Assembly (NCBI GenBank): GCA_907164885.2
Contig: OU015496.1
Location: 161,513,109-161,577,108 of the forward strand
Length of the DNA stretch: 64,000 nt
Source: Dolomedes plantarius
Lineage: Eukaryota; Arthropoda; Arachnida; Araneae; Dolomedidae
Direction: 5' to 3'
The notes beneath the pieces were generated by a model. The model did not search any database, was not told the DNA's origin, and saw only the letters and a list, made by a program, of their open reading frames with translations. The stretch's first letter is position 1; each line of letters starts with the position of its first letter. Shown piece by piece: positions 22,793 to 35,107 of this stretch. Both the position numbers and the translations under genes were made by a program.

Positions 22793-25495
22793 TACTTATT
22801 CAATAAATCATGATAAATTATTAATAAAATAAAATCATAGCTCATATTTATATTTAAATTAAATGTAAATACCAATACTTAAAAAATTTCATAATTATTT
22901 AAAGGGCACCAATTATAAATTTAAAAATAACCAGGTCTATATGTAATGCCTTCTCGTTTCTTTTCTAAACGTTCTCTTTTAGTTATGGCATCGTTCACAA
23001 GTTTTCTTGCTCATTGGTAATTAAATGTGTTTCTTCGCAATCTAAAAGAATTTTTTCGCAAGTCTAACATTTTTGCAAGTCTGGCAGTCTGGTACCCGAA
23101 TTTTAGTTCCAGAGTTTTATGAATTTCTCTTAGAGTAGAAGTGACACCTTTATTATACTCACAAATCACTTCCCTCACTGATCTATGTACACGCTTTTTG
23201 TGCACAAATATGTCTTTAGAACCCCTAGCCCATATCATGCTATGCAAGCTTTCATTTGCATTTTGAGTTTTGCATCTGATACATCTTTCTAAAAGACCAT
23301 TTGATGCCAATCTTTGATAGACAGAAAGTATTTTTGGCAAATATTCCTGGTTAATTGGTGTACCAACATTTAATTTGTGAGGGGCTGGTTTTACACCCTT
23401 TGCAATAGCTGAGTGATAAAAACACCTTGATTCAGCTCCAGGTGGACACTTGTGGTGTTGTGGTTTATTGTCCGTTGAAATACCATGTTAAAGTGTAGCA
23501 TAAATTGCTATTTTCATATTGTTCACATTACCTTTATTCTGGAGTATTGCTTTTTGGTAATATGTTGTGAGCCTTTTTATTGTGCTTTCTTTCAAAGAAC
23601 CATATCCTTTGCCCCCTAAAGTTACTCCAGGTGCACGCCAATCTTTTACAGCAGTTCGCAAGGCTGTGCCTAACCTTTTACTCACATGGTTTACACATTC
23701 TTCTTTTTTTATCATTGTATCAGGTCCATAATTTTTTTTTCTGTTCGATAATTAAATGTTTTAGCATCTCTATTAGATAATATTGTTGTGTAACGGAAGC
23801 CGTAATTTACAGATCTTTTCCACATTATTGCTGCAGCTTCCATTTCCATCGAAGATAATGAACCAGAGTGGTTCATTTCACAAACTATTTTATGGCCTTC
23901 AAACTATATACTAAATTCAGCAGAGTTTTCTTCCAATTCTTTTTTCGTTCTTACACACAAAACACATACTTTGCTCGTTACTTCACAATCGATGACATAT
24001 CCTGTTAAAATATCTATAACACAGCCAACTCCTATCAATGATGTGTGACCACGAGTCAACCACGTACCATCAAAAGAAACTGCTATGTCATAAATGGGTT
24101 GTGCTTGTGTGGAAGTTTTGTGTGCATTTTTAACTTCATCGTGAATTGATTCAAACATATTCCTTGAAAAAACAGAGTTTGCATCGTTTAGTTTTTTAAT
24201 GCACCTCATGTAAGTGCGATATGAAAATGGGGCCATATTTAATAACATACAAAATTTTTCAATTGCAGAATATCCTTTTCCAATATATGAAAAGGCATTT
24301 GTCAGTTTTAAATTAATGTCTGAAGAAGATTCTTGCTTACTTGATGTTACTTCATCACAACTTTCACAAGTCAGTTTAAGATTTCGATAAAAACCCATTG
24401 CGGTGCTGCAGTCTAATCTTAAAGATTTATTTCCACATTCTGAGCAACGTAAATTTGAAAACAAACTACACAATTCAACTGTATTTACAAAAATAAACTC
24501 TCCGCCAAGGTTATCCATATCCATCTGTACAGAAGAATGAAGGCTTTGGAGTCTTAAGCCGGCCACTCACGTAGACTTCTATCATGCGGGACGCCGGGAG
24601 ATTTCGCCCCTCCAACGCCTGGTATCGGCCACTAACGGGGACTCCACGGCGTCCAAGGCCACCTGCCTTCACACACTCGTTATGCCCGATTTAGCTCAGT
24701 TCATGTAGGTCTGTCGTGGTGTAATTTCGCTCACTATGCTCTCTCGCAATAAATTAGCGGCATTTTTTGTCGTTTTATAATTCACTCAATATCGTTATTG
24801 TTTTCCTCCTTTAATTTGTTTATAAGAGCACAATTATTTCGTAACTTTAAATACACGTTATGAAAGTGAAATAGTGTAAAGTATCGAATTCAGAGGCACA
24901 AACTTACTCATAAACATATGTTTTCGATATTTGTAGTAAGTTTCTTAAAATTTTCTAATATTGTTAAATCCAGTTTAAATGGTTATTTATTTGTCGATAT
25001 AAATTCAAGTATCCATACTCTTCGCTTTAAGTATACACACAATAAATCATATTAAAGCTAAAAAACTAAAAAAAAAACAGATTCTTTAAATTCAAAATTA
25101 GAATTAGAATTCGGTCGTAAGGAACTATGTTGAATTATTTAGCGTTCTCCTTAAATTTCAAGTAAGGATATTAATGTAATAGTGCGTTTTAGGCATAAAC
25201 ATTTTCTCCCCTCCACAAAGAAAAAAAATTGTCTGTGATTTTCTTTTACATTAGATGCGCTGATTTTATAAACCACTAAAAGTGGTTTTACTCTTTTCCT
25301 TTAAGTTTTAAAGCGCAATTATTTCGTTACTTTATGTATGTGATTTTGAAATATGTTGTGAAAAGTATCGAATTCAGACACTCGAAACTGCTAATTAATG
25401 TGTCTCCAATATCTGTAAAGAAATACTTTTAAGATCCCTAAACCATTTGTAAAGCCAATTTAAATGTTATTAGTTTTTCTATATTTCTTAAATTA

Positions 25496-25890
25496 CTAGT
25501 GGTTAGCCCGTCAAAAATGACGTGTTAATTTTAATTTTTATCAATTTACATCTGCAAAGTCAATATTATTTGTATACTTATAATAGCTTCTCTACTTTTT
25601 TTATTAAATTATACACATTTTTAATTAATTAAAATTATGCAATATCAGCACTATTATGATCCATTTAAGATGCAATTTTTTTTAAACTTAAATAGAATCT
25701 GAACACCACATAACAGCATCATTTACATAATTCTATTACGCTAAATGATTAATACATTAACTGCGGTGGAAAAATTTAACTTAGTTGTTTCATAATTTTA
25801 GTTCATAAATGAACTTGCGCCAAATATAAACCATTGAGGTGTTCGGTATGCAAAATTTTACAAGTTGAAAAATATTTTTATATATTTTGA
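25496..25890 (-). mobile_element. Possible small Helitron
   Basis: The minus-strand 3' end is CTAG (25496-25499) followed by T and preceded by the hairpin CGTCA-TTTT-TGACG. A candidate 5' end is TCAAAATATATAAAAA at 25890 preceded by A. The hairpin end is good; the 5' end is a guess. Confidence 0.4.
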
Positions 25891-25907
25891 TCGAGAGAAA
25901 AGTATAA

Positions 25908-26560
25908 TCTATATATATAAAACAGTTCCGTAACTGACTCACTGACTGACATACAACGCACAGACCAAACCGCTGGACCTAAAGGGCTGAAATTTTGCAT
26001 GGTGATTCTTCTTGTAGTGTAGGGGTGCACTAAGAAAGTTTTTTGAAAAATTCTTCTTAGATTTTTTTTAATTAAATTTTTAATCTGTTTTAATAACTTT
26101 TTTTGAGTTTGCATTTAAAATAATAATTTGAGGGTTATAAAATTATATCACGAGAAAGATCATAAAAATTCCTTTAAAATGAAATCTTTTTCGAGTTTTT
26201 AACTCCATTTTCTGATTTTTGGTGAATTTTTAAAGATTTATTTATAGAATTTAATTTATTAAATGCTGATCACGTGATTTCTTTTTCTGGTACTTTAAAT
26301 TAATTTATTGGCGTGTGCATAACAACGAAATAGACAAAAAAAAATTTTCTTGCTAATGCGGCAGACGATTGGACATTATCCAAAAAAATATTAAATACAG
26401 TAAAAGATATGTTTGTCAAACTGTACTATATTCTTTAGTATGTTCGATTGGATTTAATTTGAATATTTTCTTCTACATTATTTTGTCTATTAAAGCTTAA
26501 TTTCAATTTATTTTATTTTTAAAACTCAATAATCACAGTACATTTGAATAAGGCATCAAA
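25908..26560 (+). mobile_element. Helitron 5' portion, same family as 61037-62413
   Basis: It begins TCTATATATATAAAACAG preceded by A, followed by a CCGCTGGACC motif typical of this Helitron group. It is similar to the reverse complement of 61750-62413 over more than 600 bp. The 3' terminus was not found. Confidence 0.65.
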
Positions 26561-28077
26561 AAGGAAAAAGTGTTCCAGGCAGAGAGATAGATCTGTGCTA
26601 TTATTAGGATTATACGAATTCTTGTTTTTATCTAAGATACAAAAAATAATATACCCCAGTTTTATAAACCACTAAAAATAGTTTCACACTTTTGGTAGGA
26701 AGTTTGAGCTTATTTTAAAATTTCAGAGTGGGTTCAAAATCTTCAAATAAGGCCCATTTTTATTTTCTTAATATTTTGGAATAAAAAATTGAAACCTGAA
26801 ACTCCTCGCTAGGTGTCTCTATGAAACTTTGTACAAGTTTCCATTGTTTTTTTAGAGTTAAAATTCTGAAAACGTTTCCCCGAAGCAAAAGTTACACAAA
26901 AATATTAAACTTTTATTTTGCCGTTTAAAAATTTATTCAACAAAATTTTTATAAATCCTTAAGATAACTTATCTGGTAACCTTCCCCGTGCACTAAAGGG
27001 AAAAAATATGTAAATAGAGCCGGTTCGGAAAATTTATTAGCGGAATCAAAAATTTAGTATTAAAAACCAAAATTTTAAATATTTCAAGACTTTAACATAT
27101 CCACAAGATATAAATATAATTGGAAATATTATTGGAATAATCTTCTGATTTAACCTTCCATAGGCACGGTAATTTTCTATACAGTTCAATAAACGGTATT
27201 AAAAATTCGGGATTAAAGAATAATTTTTCAACTTCCATTTTGTTCGAAAACAAGCGGTAAACTAATAGAAACTAAAGCCGGCGAACCTTCAGGCGTCTGG
27301 TATCTCGCGTCCAGGACCCCACTCACGGAGACTTCTGGCGCCAGGAATTCGGTCTGGACTGATATTCCAGACACCACATTTTTATCATCTGACGTCTCAC
27401 CCAGACACCCCAATGACGGAGACTTTTGGTGCATCAGATACCAAAAGCCCGTCATCACAGATGACGGAAGTCTACGTGAGTGGCCGGCTTTACATTCGTA
27501 TCCACGTTAGAAGTTGATTTGCTTGCATCATTACATGTAGCAGAAACATGTGCACTTGAGTTATTAGTCTGGGTTATTTTCCACCTTTTATTGGCCATTT
27601 CTATGGCATGCATGGCTTTTCTCTTCCTCCTAGACATGATTACAGCAATAAAAATTAATCAAAACACTTGTAAATTCTTCCTCACAAAACTACAAACACA
27701 GCAAAAGAATCGGAGCAAGATATCAACAAAAAATGCAAACGGAGCTAAACGTTGAAAGATGAGGTTACAGTTAATCTCTCGCCAAACTCACAGTGAGAAA
27801 AATAAAAATATCATTTGTAAAAACCAGAGAGTTGGTTAGTTTTTCAACAGTAAACAATAAAGTGGGTGTAGCATTTAAAGGGACATTTAAAAACAGAGGT
27901 TTGAGAAATTAACCATATCTTCTTTACTATTTATCAGATCATCAAGAAATTTAGACAGAATGTTCTAGAGATGTTAAGGTTCATTTTGGGGTAAAAATCT
28001 GCAATTCGACAATTTTATCATTTTTCGTCAAAATGAGAGGTACTGAGTCCCCGGTGTGAATTTTAGGACGGAGTGAA

Positions 28078-28350
28078 CGGACAAAAGCTCTCCGTTTTGT
28101 CCACTATTATGTTTGGCAAGGGATGTTTTTCCGTGCACTCTGTATGCTATCATGACTTTCAATACCGTAGCTCGATAAACACCCATTAGCCTGGGGGTTG
28201 CAGTAGCAGGTACTCCAATTTAAACGTGCTCCTTGCGGTACCTTCACTGGATGACAGATCTGTACTGTTTGTCCAGCATCCTCGAGCCCCACAGCAATGA
28301 AAAGCACCGAACCTCGGAAATTGATCTTCGTCTGCGTATTCAGGTATTGC
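28078..28350 (-). pseudogene. N-terminal fragment of a Tc1-type transposase (tentative)
   Basis: On the minus strand the phrase LMGVYRATVLKVMIAY followed by HGKTSLAKHNSGQN resembles the helix-turn-helix and linker of Tc1-type transposases. It sits directly left of the long-TIR element, and the rest of the gene is not seen on the other side. Confidence 0.4.
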
Positions 28351-28359
28351 TACGTATAG

Positions 28360-31300
28360 CCCAGTCAAAATAGGTTTTATGGCTAAAAAAAATATGAAAG
28401 TTTTTAAAATTGGTGGAGATGTTTGTTTAGGCATGCTAATGAACATACTAAAAGTCCCCACCGATCAGACTTGAGCTTTCGCCGCCATCTTGGAAAATGT
28501 GTACACTTTTTTGGTTTTTTGGAAATATCTTTAAAAATATTGATTTTATAAAAAATAATTAAATACAAAAATTAAAGAGCATTAAATTATGAACAATAAT
28601 CATTCATAACATTTTTTTATATGTCTAACAGGGACAAAGATAATTGACTTTGAAAAGAGCGCACTATCACACCTGGGACGCGCAAGCGCGGTTCCCCATC
28701 GCAGTGGGGGGAAATACCCGCGCATGTGCATTCCATAATTAGCCAAATTAGTTTTACACTAAATGGGAAGGTTTTTTGTATTTTTTGAAATAACTAGGGA
28801 AATATTAACTTTACGTAAAAAAAGTTTATTTCAAAAATTAAAAAACATTAAATTATGTACAAAAACGATTTTATAGATTTTTGTCGTAAACCTAACAGGA
28901 ACGAAGGTATTGACTATAAAATGCGAGTTGATAATGGAGGTAGCTTCAAAGTCTTGTTGCAGGCGCTCTTCTTTGAATTTATAACCTCTCCCACATTTCG
29001 GCATTCTTTAAACACAAGCAAATAGACTTTAATGTTTTTGGCTATGTAGATAATTAATCATTATTAATATTATACATGAATGTAGTAAACTTGGTTGTAT
29101 TCACTATCAGATTTCCATTGCGAATAATTATTCAAGCTTACCTACTTGAGGATTTACGTGCTTTTTTCGGTACGGGATTCTCCCCTTCGTCAGGCATGTA
29201 TAGATCGTCTATGGATCCGCTAGGATCGGCCCATTCATCAACTTCTTTCATTCAATCGTCATCATCAACAGGGCTGATGCCATTCTGACATACCACCTTG
29301 CAATTATTGCAGGCCGTTGTGCAGTTGATGCCTGCTTTCCGACATCCGCATCTTCCTCCACAGTCAGTCTTACAGTTGCAAAACACCATGTTTAAAACTG
29401 AATCGGAAGCTACTGCATCCATAGTTGTGATGGGCACAAGAATTTTCTCTTGACGCTTCCAGCCCCATAGGCAGTTTGGCCTTTCTTTTTCAGGTGTTCC
29501 AAGGTCTTCCTCATTTTAATTTCGATGGCTCGTATTTGAGTGTGTGCGTTTAAGGTTTCTTGCGATGGTGGTTCAGTAGCAAAATCTCGAAACAACTCAC
29601 GGAGATTTTTACATTCCAAATCCGATATGTCCATGCCGTCAAAAATTATTTTTTCTAAGGCTGTTTGGGTCAATAAATGAGCTCGGACGGCCCTAGCGTA
29701 TGCATGGCCAGGCAACATTTTTTCTACTGACGTAGGTGCATAAATCAAAGTGAGTAATTCTTTTAACCCACTTCCAGCCATTATGTACCCAATGCAGCCT
29801 AAGAATGACATTAAAAGATGGAATCCACCAAGCCTCACAATACAACTTGATAATAATGGATTGGATGTTGCTGCGACTATCTCTCGATCTTTAATATACA
29901 GTGGCTGGTCAAACGTGAGTATGCAAGACTTTTGGTGCATTTTAACACACTGCTGGGCAGCATATTTCAGCACAGTGAAAATGGTGTCATACTTGCTTGG
30001 TGGTGAATTAACAAAAGGAAGGGTTATTACTTTGGTCTTTTCACAAGGCTGGTTTCTGGTTATACAATGGAAAAATCTTTTCCATTCAGGTATCTGTGGA
30101 AGACCTAACCACTTAGCACACATCCAGGAGATATCAGATGGCTTAGGCAGTGGTAAATCTTCCCCTAAAGGATTTAAGACATTCAAATCTTCGATAGTAA
30201 TTGTTTTTAACCCAGGGCCTCGAAAATTTTCAAACGTTTCCAGAGGAATGATTCTCATTTTGCCTACGGTCGATGCGGATGTAAGTTCGGTTAATTTTTT
30301 TTATCTTCGTCCCGGGTTCCACTGCTGACGCTGGAGTAAAACAAGTAATGCCCCCCCCCCATGCTATGAAACGTATTCAGGCCATCGATTGTCGACACAT
30401 TGAAATTTGCATTGTCAAATACGAATTGGCAGAATGATCCCTCGCGCATTTGGGGTTGCGGATGATTTATGGCTGACATCTCAAGTGTTTGGGCTTCATA
30501 GTAAGAATAACAAAATCCCAAATTCGAGAGCATTGTTATTAAATTCTTGGAACAGAACTTTTTGTACAAAAATAAAGCAAGACCATTGAGCAGAGGAGAC
30601 ATAAATGATCGTGACCTTAGCGCTGATATAATGACGTGAGCTATTGAAGTAACTTTTTTTTCCGCCTTAGCAGTCTTTTTTTTAATAATCAAGTGCTCCA
30701 AAAAAGATTTTAGGTTTTCTGGAAGGTCCTTGTTCACATCTCTGAAAAAATTATCACTTGGAGGATAGCAATGAGTGTTATAAACTGGTGTCTGGATATC
30801 TTCTTTTCCAGTGTATTACGTAAACATACGACAGTAACTTTTTTGGAGTTTGAAGCAAAAATAATGCCATCCCCGTATTTTTGTTTCAACTTATTTCTCA
30901 AAGTGATGTCGTCTGGAACTAGGTCTGTAATTTGAGATTTGAGTTCGGGTAGTGAGAATTGACAGTCGACATTATTATCAAGGAAGAAGGATATTTCGTC
31001 TACAGCTGCTGAGACGTAATCCGACTCAGGCCGCCCTCTCTTTCTGATTGGTGTAGTGTGTAGAAAAAAGTCATGAAGCAATCTTGGTGATAAATCGCAT
31101 CAGCTGCAACTAAATCAGCAACGTTTATTATACCACACTGAACTTCCTCTCCCCACTGGTCATGTCTATTCTCTGCAGCTTCAAGAACTTTGTTTTTGAT
31201 TTCGAGACTCCTAACTTCGTATATAGTTCTTCGCCTGTCAGTTGGGTTTTTCTTTTGTCTTGCTTTGAATTCTTCGTCTATCACTGCAGTACAAAAGAAA

Positions 31301-32442
31301 CATTTTGTTCGAAAATCGAACTGAGTTAAAAAAGATCGTAAACTTACCGTGCGCTCTTCACTTTGGGATGTTGACGCGATTTCTGCATTTCTTTTTAAAT
31401 CAACTTTTATACTTCCTGGTCTGGTGTAATTTCTCCGACACAACGAATGAACCGAAACAGATTTTAAATGTTCCAACTGTTCATGCTTATTGTCTTTTCT
31501 TTGGACACTAGTTCTCTTTAAAGCGTCGATCCTCTTTTCTCCTACATTCACGAAATCATCGTTTGACATTAATTTTTTACATATAAAACATAGTCCGTAT
31601 CAGCTATTGTTCACAGAAGCACACGGAACGGTGACTAACTATTAACTAGCTAGGAAAATACTAGGGTAAGACCGATTTGGCGCCTTACGGTATGCACATG
31701 CGCGTGTCTTCCAGCCATCGCGATGGGCACCCACGCATGCGCGTCCCTGGGGTGATAGTGCGCTCTTTCCAAAGTCAATTAACTTTGTTCGTGTTAGACT
31801 TATAAAAAAAATATAATATATATTTTTTGTGCATTGTTGTTTGTAGAAGCTACCTCCATTATCAACACGCATTTTATAGTCAATATCTTCGTTCCTGTTA
31901 GGTTTACGACAAAAATGTATAAAATCGTTTTTGTACATAATTTAATGTTTTTTAATTTTTGAAATAAACTTTTTTTACGTAAAGTTAATATTTCCCTAGT
32001 TATTTCAAAAAATACAAAAACCTTCCTATTTAGTGTAAAACTAATTTGGCTAATTATGGTATCCACATGCGCGGGTATTTCCCCCCACCGTGATGGGGAA
32101 CCGCGCTTGCGCTTCCCAGGTGTGATAGTGCGCTCTTTTCAAAGTCAATTATCTTTGTTCCTGTTAGACATATAAAAAAATGTTATGAATGATTTTTGTT
32201 CATAATTTAATGCTCTTTAATTTTTGTATTTAATTATTTTTTATAAAATCAATATTTTTAAAGATATTTCCAAAAAACCAAAAAAGTGTACACATTTTCC
32301 AAGATGGCAGCGAAAGCTCAAGTCTGATCGGTGGGGACTTTTAGTATGTTCATTAGCATGCCTTAACAAACATCTCCACCAAATTTCAAAACTTTCATAT
32401 TTTTTTTAGCCATTCGTCAAAATCGGGTCTATTTTGACTGGG
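28360..32442 (-). mobile_element. 4.1-kb DNA transposon with about 560-bp TIRs, superfamily not assigned
   Basis: The ends are CCCAGTCAAAATAG and its reverse complement. The inverted repeats continue inward for roughly 560 bp (28360-28930 and about 31850-32442). They include a CATGCTAATGAACATACTAA block and the GCGCACTATCACACCTGGGA block. A partial extra copy of the inner part of the arm lies at about 31640-31800. The central minus-strand gene is at 29252-31569. The target duplication is unclear. The family is widespread in invertebrates as 'uncharacterized protein', by my recollection. Confidence 0.7.
29252..31569 (-). pseudogene. Putative transposase with C-terminal cysteine-cluster tail, frameshifted
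   Basis: Four overlapping minus-strand ORFs form one broken protein of about 750 residues. In order: an N-terminal zinc-like part (CFFCTAVIDEEFKARQ, with YHQDCF), a KRGRPESDYVSAAVDE segment, a FCQFVFDNANFNVSTIDG segment (D/N-rich, possible catalytic Asp), ILTFDQPLYIKDREIV, GGFHLLMSFLGCIG, SGLKELLTLIYAPTSVEKML, and a cysteine-rich tail CNCKTDCGGRCGCRKAGINC. The tail resembles CXC/CRC-type metal-binding clusters. Frames change near 30260, 30737 and 31040, and again near 29430. I do not know the catalytic residues. The KDZ (Kyakuja-Dileera-Zisupton) group, known for cysteine clusters, is one untested possibility. Confidence 0.65.
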
Positions 32443-32742
32443 GTAGTAGCGACTGGTATTCAGTGTTTCATGGGCTGATACGCGAAACCGGGGGAACCGA
32501 GGTTTCAATTGAGATTACCCTTTTCACAAGGTCTGCAAGGTTTGACATTTTACGCTATTGTCCACAAAAGCACAATACCTTTAGCTTCATTACTGCTACC
32601 TGTCAGTAGAATAATACATACACTATATTATAGAAAAAAATACCAGTGACCAGACTTGTCACCGGTAGACTTTAAGGAATACGAAGCACATTCATAAACA
32701 CCACTAATATTGATAGGTGTTTCCATTATTTTGATAACAACC

Positions 32743-32864
<122 letters not shown>

Positions 32865-33051
32865 ATGAATTAATTAGTTTCCTTAAATGTTTTGCGTAAT
32901 AAAAGAAATAATAAATATTGTTATAATCTTCACTATTTCTGCAATTATCAATTTAGTGAAACGTTTAATAAGAATATCTTCTTAGAATTTACTAATTTGT
33001 CTATATCGATGCAATTTTAATAACGCAATGTGTTTTCTTATCTGTTTTCAG

Positions 33052-33181
33052 TCTGCCGCGATGTGGGCAAGGGGTTCGTATATTCCAAAAATATACATAA
33101 ATTTAAAGACTGTACTGTTATCGAAGGATCTCTCATAATAAATAATTCCACGTTTAAAAGACACCAGAGACGTTTTTCTAA
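33052..33181 (+). CDS. Egfr: EGFR exon 4: start of receptor L2 domain
   Basis: The acceptor is TGTTTTCAG at 33051; the donor GTAAGT is at 33182. It enters in phase 1 and leaves in phase 2. It encodes VCRDVGKGFVYSKNIHKF, then KDCTVIEGSLIINNSTF. The pattern VC-GIG...NI-F-CT-I-G-L-I is the conserved beginning of domain III of ErbB receptors. Confidence 0.93.
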
Positions 33182-33333
33182 GTAAGTACTGAAGAAAAGG
33201 AAATAAAAAAGTTGTGTTTTAAAAGATAAAGTATTTCATTAGCATTTCTATGTAATTGTTCATATTTCTTACTCCTCATACAATTGTGTGTTTCTACATT
33301 TGTTTGTATTTTATATATTTCCTTTTTGTACAG

Positions 33334-33501
33334 TTTGTCTTTTGTCGAAAATTACTCCGTATTGCCTCCTAAAGTACTAGAAGTGTTTTCAACTTTAAGG
33401 GAAGTGACTGGTTTCGTGGAAATTAAGGCGAACCATCCTGCCTTCAAGGATTTATCTTTTATCAGAAATCTAGAAATAATTCATGGCCGTATAAAAACCC
33501 G
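33334..33501 (+). CDS. Egfr: EGFR exon 5: receptor L2 domain
   Basis: The acceptor is TTGTACAG at 33333; the donor GTACGT is at 33502. It encodes the leucine-rich repeat-like turn PPKVLEVFSTLREVTGFVEI, then LSFIRNLEIIHGR. The match to L-VF-T--EITG-L-I...L--F-NLE-I-GR is typical of L2. Intron 4 is only 152 bp, the shortest in the window. Confidence 0.93.
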
Positions 33502-34007
33502 GTACGTATAATATATTCATAATTTTTTTTAATTTTAAGCTATAATATAAATTTGTAGAATGCAAAGTACTTTAATATGCATTTTAAAGCTTCAATAATT
33601 AAAAATTCCGCAACAATTAATTTAGTTTAACTTTTTATTATTTTTCTGGAAGTTATTACATTCAGTGGAATGGGAAAAATGTCTAATTATTCAGATCGGT
33701 GTACTTTATATAACTATCTAGAAAGTTATTTTAAAATAAGACAACTTCATTGTACTACACAAATGTATCGTTTTTCATATGTTTTTGTAAATACATGTGT
33801 CTGATAAGGTTTTGAAAAAAAATATGAAAAACCAATGCACATATTTGAATAAGGGTAAAGTCAAAAAAAAGGCAGATAAAATACTTTTTTCTGTACAATA
33901 AAAACACTTTTCAGAAATATAGATATAACTTTTTTTATATACATTTACGCTAAAGACAGATACTACAGGTATACAACAGGTATACAACTGTTTGTGTATA
34001 CACAAAC
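33502..34007 (+). other. Egfr: Start of EGFR intron 5
   Basis: AT-rich intron without recognisable element. Confidence 0.5.
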
Positions 34008-34048
34008 ACACGAGCACATACACATACACACACTCACACACACACACA

Positions 34049-34147
<99 letters not shown>
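34008..34147. repeat. (CA)n then (TA)n microsatellite
   Basis: Interrupted CA repeat at about 34008-34048, then TA to 34147 with two TG interruptions. Confidence 0.9.
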
Positions 34148-34478
34148 GTTGTTTTTTCTAATGCCCCCCTGGCCGTAAATATCCCACACCAGGTCCAAAA
34201 CGTTCTGCAGGCTTAGGGGTGCACCACAGGTATCGGAGACCGATTTAGCCAGGTGCCACCTCAATTTTGAACCGAAAATCCTCAGGAGTAACATCTGACG
34301 GCATCGTACCATCTACCATCTTTTCTGACCTCATAGAGGGATATTATGGTCTACGGATTTAACGTGCCAATATCCGGCCTAGATTCGGAGGTATTGAATG
34401 GTGCTTGTATGGGATTTGATCAAAGCGCCCTCAGCACCGAAAGCCGATGCGCTACCACTAGGCCACCCATGCCATATA
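34148..34478 (-). mobile_element. tRNA-derived SINE between two TA arrays
   Basis: Read on the minus strand from 34478, the head is TGGCCTAGTGGTAGCGCATC (box A, excellent match). A weaker box B (GATCAAATCCC) lies about 40 bases on. The body matches the degraded copy at 18967-19245 (TCTATGAGGTCAGA and GTTAAATCCGTAGACC blocks). Its 3' end runs into the (TA)n at 34147, and its 5' end abuts TA-rich sequence. Confidence 0.75.
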
Positions 34479-34488
34479 TGTGTGTGTC

Positions 34489-34494
<6 letters not shown>

Positions 34495-34556
<62 letters not shown>
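34495..34556. repeat. (TA)n microsatellite
   Basis: TA repeat flanking the SINE on its 5' side. Confidence 0.95.
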
Positions 34557-34559
<3 letters not shown>

Positions 34560-35107
34560 GACTTATTCTTTACGCCCATCCTTTAATCATTGTCCGAACT
34601 TGGTTTACCATGTAACTCTTTACTTTGCAGTCGGCTCCCAAATAAATCCTAGTCTTTGGGAGATGTTAAAATGAGAAAGTTAAGTTGAAATAGTTAAAAT
34701 GAGAAACATGCCTTGTCCATGTTCGCGCGAGTGGACATAAAAAAGACTAATTAATCCTGCGAAACATCTTTATTATTCACGTTTAAGTTTTATTTTAATT
34801 AACTTCAACGTCTCCCTTTTAATTAACTTTAATTCATTTTTCCCAAAATGCCTGCCCGCCTAAAGCGGCACGTCTTCTTCGCTTGTCTGATCACATTATC
34901 TCATATAATTTCTTAAGGTGTTTAAAGGCAGATCTCATTCCACCTAGAACACTGTATGACGTAGCGCGGAAGATGAGGCTAGGGCGGTACTTTACTTTCA
35001 ATCAAGTCTTATTCTATTGATAGTTTCATGATCTTCAAATCGCTGCTTGATTTTTCCCTTTTTTCGCGCGCTCAACTGTGAATAATCTGGCGTTAAAAAT
35101 GTTTTAG
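34557..35107. other. Egfr: Intron stretch without recognised feature
   Basis: Nothing with family motifs seen. AAAATGAGAAA occurs twice near 34670 and 34700. Confidence 0.45.

Larger units (their letters stand above)
24557..27489. mobile_element. PIF/Harbinger-like element inside the MULE transposase
   Basis: The termini are AGCCGGCCACTCACGTAGAC and its exact reverse complement. The flanking target duplication is TTA (24554-24556 and 27490-27492; TAA on the coding strand), the 3-bp signature of PIF/Harbinger. Subterminal regions carry repeated CACTCACGGAGACTTCTGG-type motifs (24625, 27325, 27405). No transposase ORF is present. A roughly 200-bp direct repeat (about 24820-25060 and 25305-25500) and Helitron pieces lie inside. 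Confidence 0.75.
23011..27637 (-). pseudogene. Mutator-like transposase, split by an insertion and frameshifted
   Basis: The start is at 27637 (MSRRKRKAMHAIEMANKRW). The frame is cut at 27492 by the Harbinger-like element and resumes at 24553. There follow a CSECGNKSLRLDC zinc-like block, the SFDGTWLTRGHTSLIGVG core (putative first catalytic Asp), the MNHSGSLSSMEMEAA block (putative Glu), SNRDAKTF, KKEECVNHVSKRLG, STDNKPQHHKCPPG and KTQNANESLHSMIWARG. These are the landmarks of the arthropod Mutator-like transposase family. The parts after 23904 are in several frames with stops, so the gene is dead irrespective of the insertion. Confidence 0.8.
21997..28052 (-). mobile_element. Mutator-like (MULE) transposon, split by a Harbinger-like element
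   Basis: Putative inverted ends are GGGGACTCGGTACC at 21997 and GGTACTGAGTCCCC ending at 28052. They enclose a minus-strand Mutator-like transposase. Without the nested 2.9-kb element the unit is about 3.1 kb. I could not find a clean 8-11-bp target duplication, so the outer limits are tentative. Between 21997 and 23000 lies AT-rich non-coding sequence with a (TA)n at 22762-22789. Confidence 0.55.

Noticed and set aside
27480..27755. 91-codon plus-strand open frame with hydrophobic stretch
   Set aside because: Antisense of the MULE transposase start and its 5' flank.
29750..30328. 192-codon plus-strand open frame
   Set aside because: Antisense shadow of the long-TIR element's gene; no family motif in this frame.
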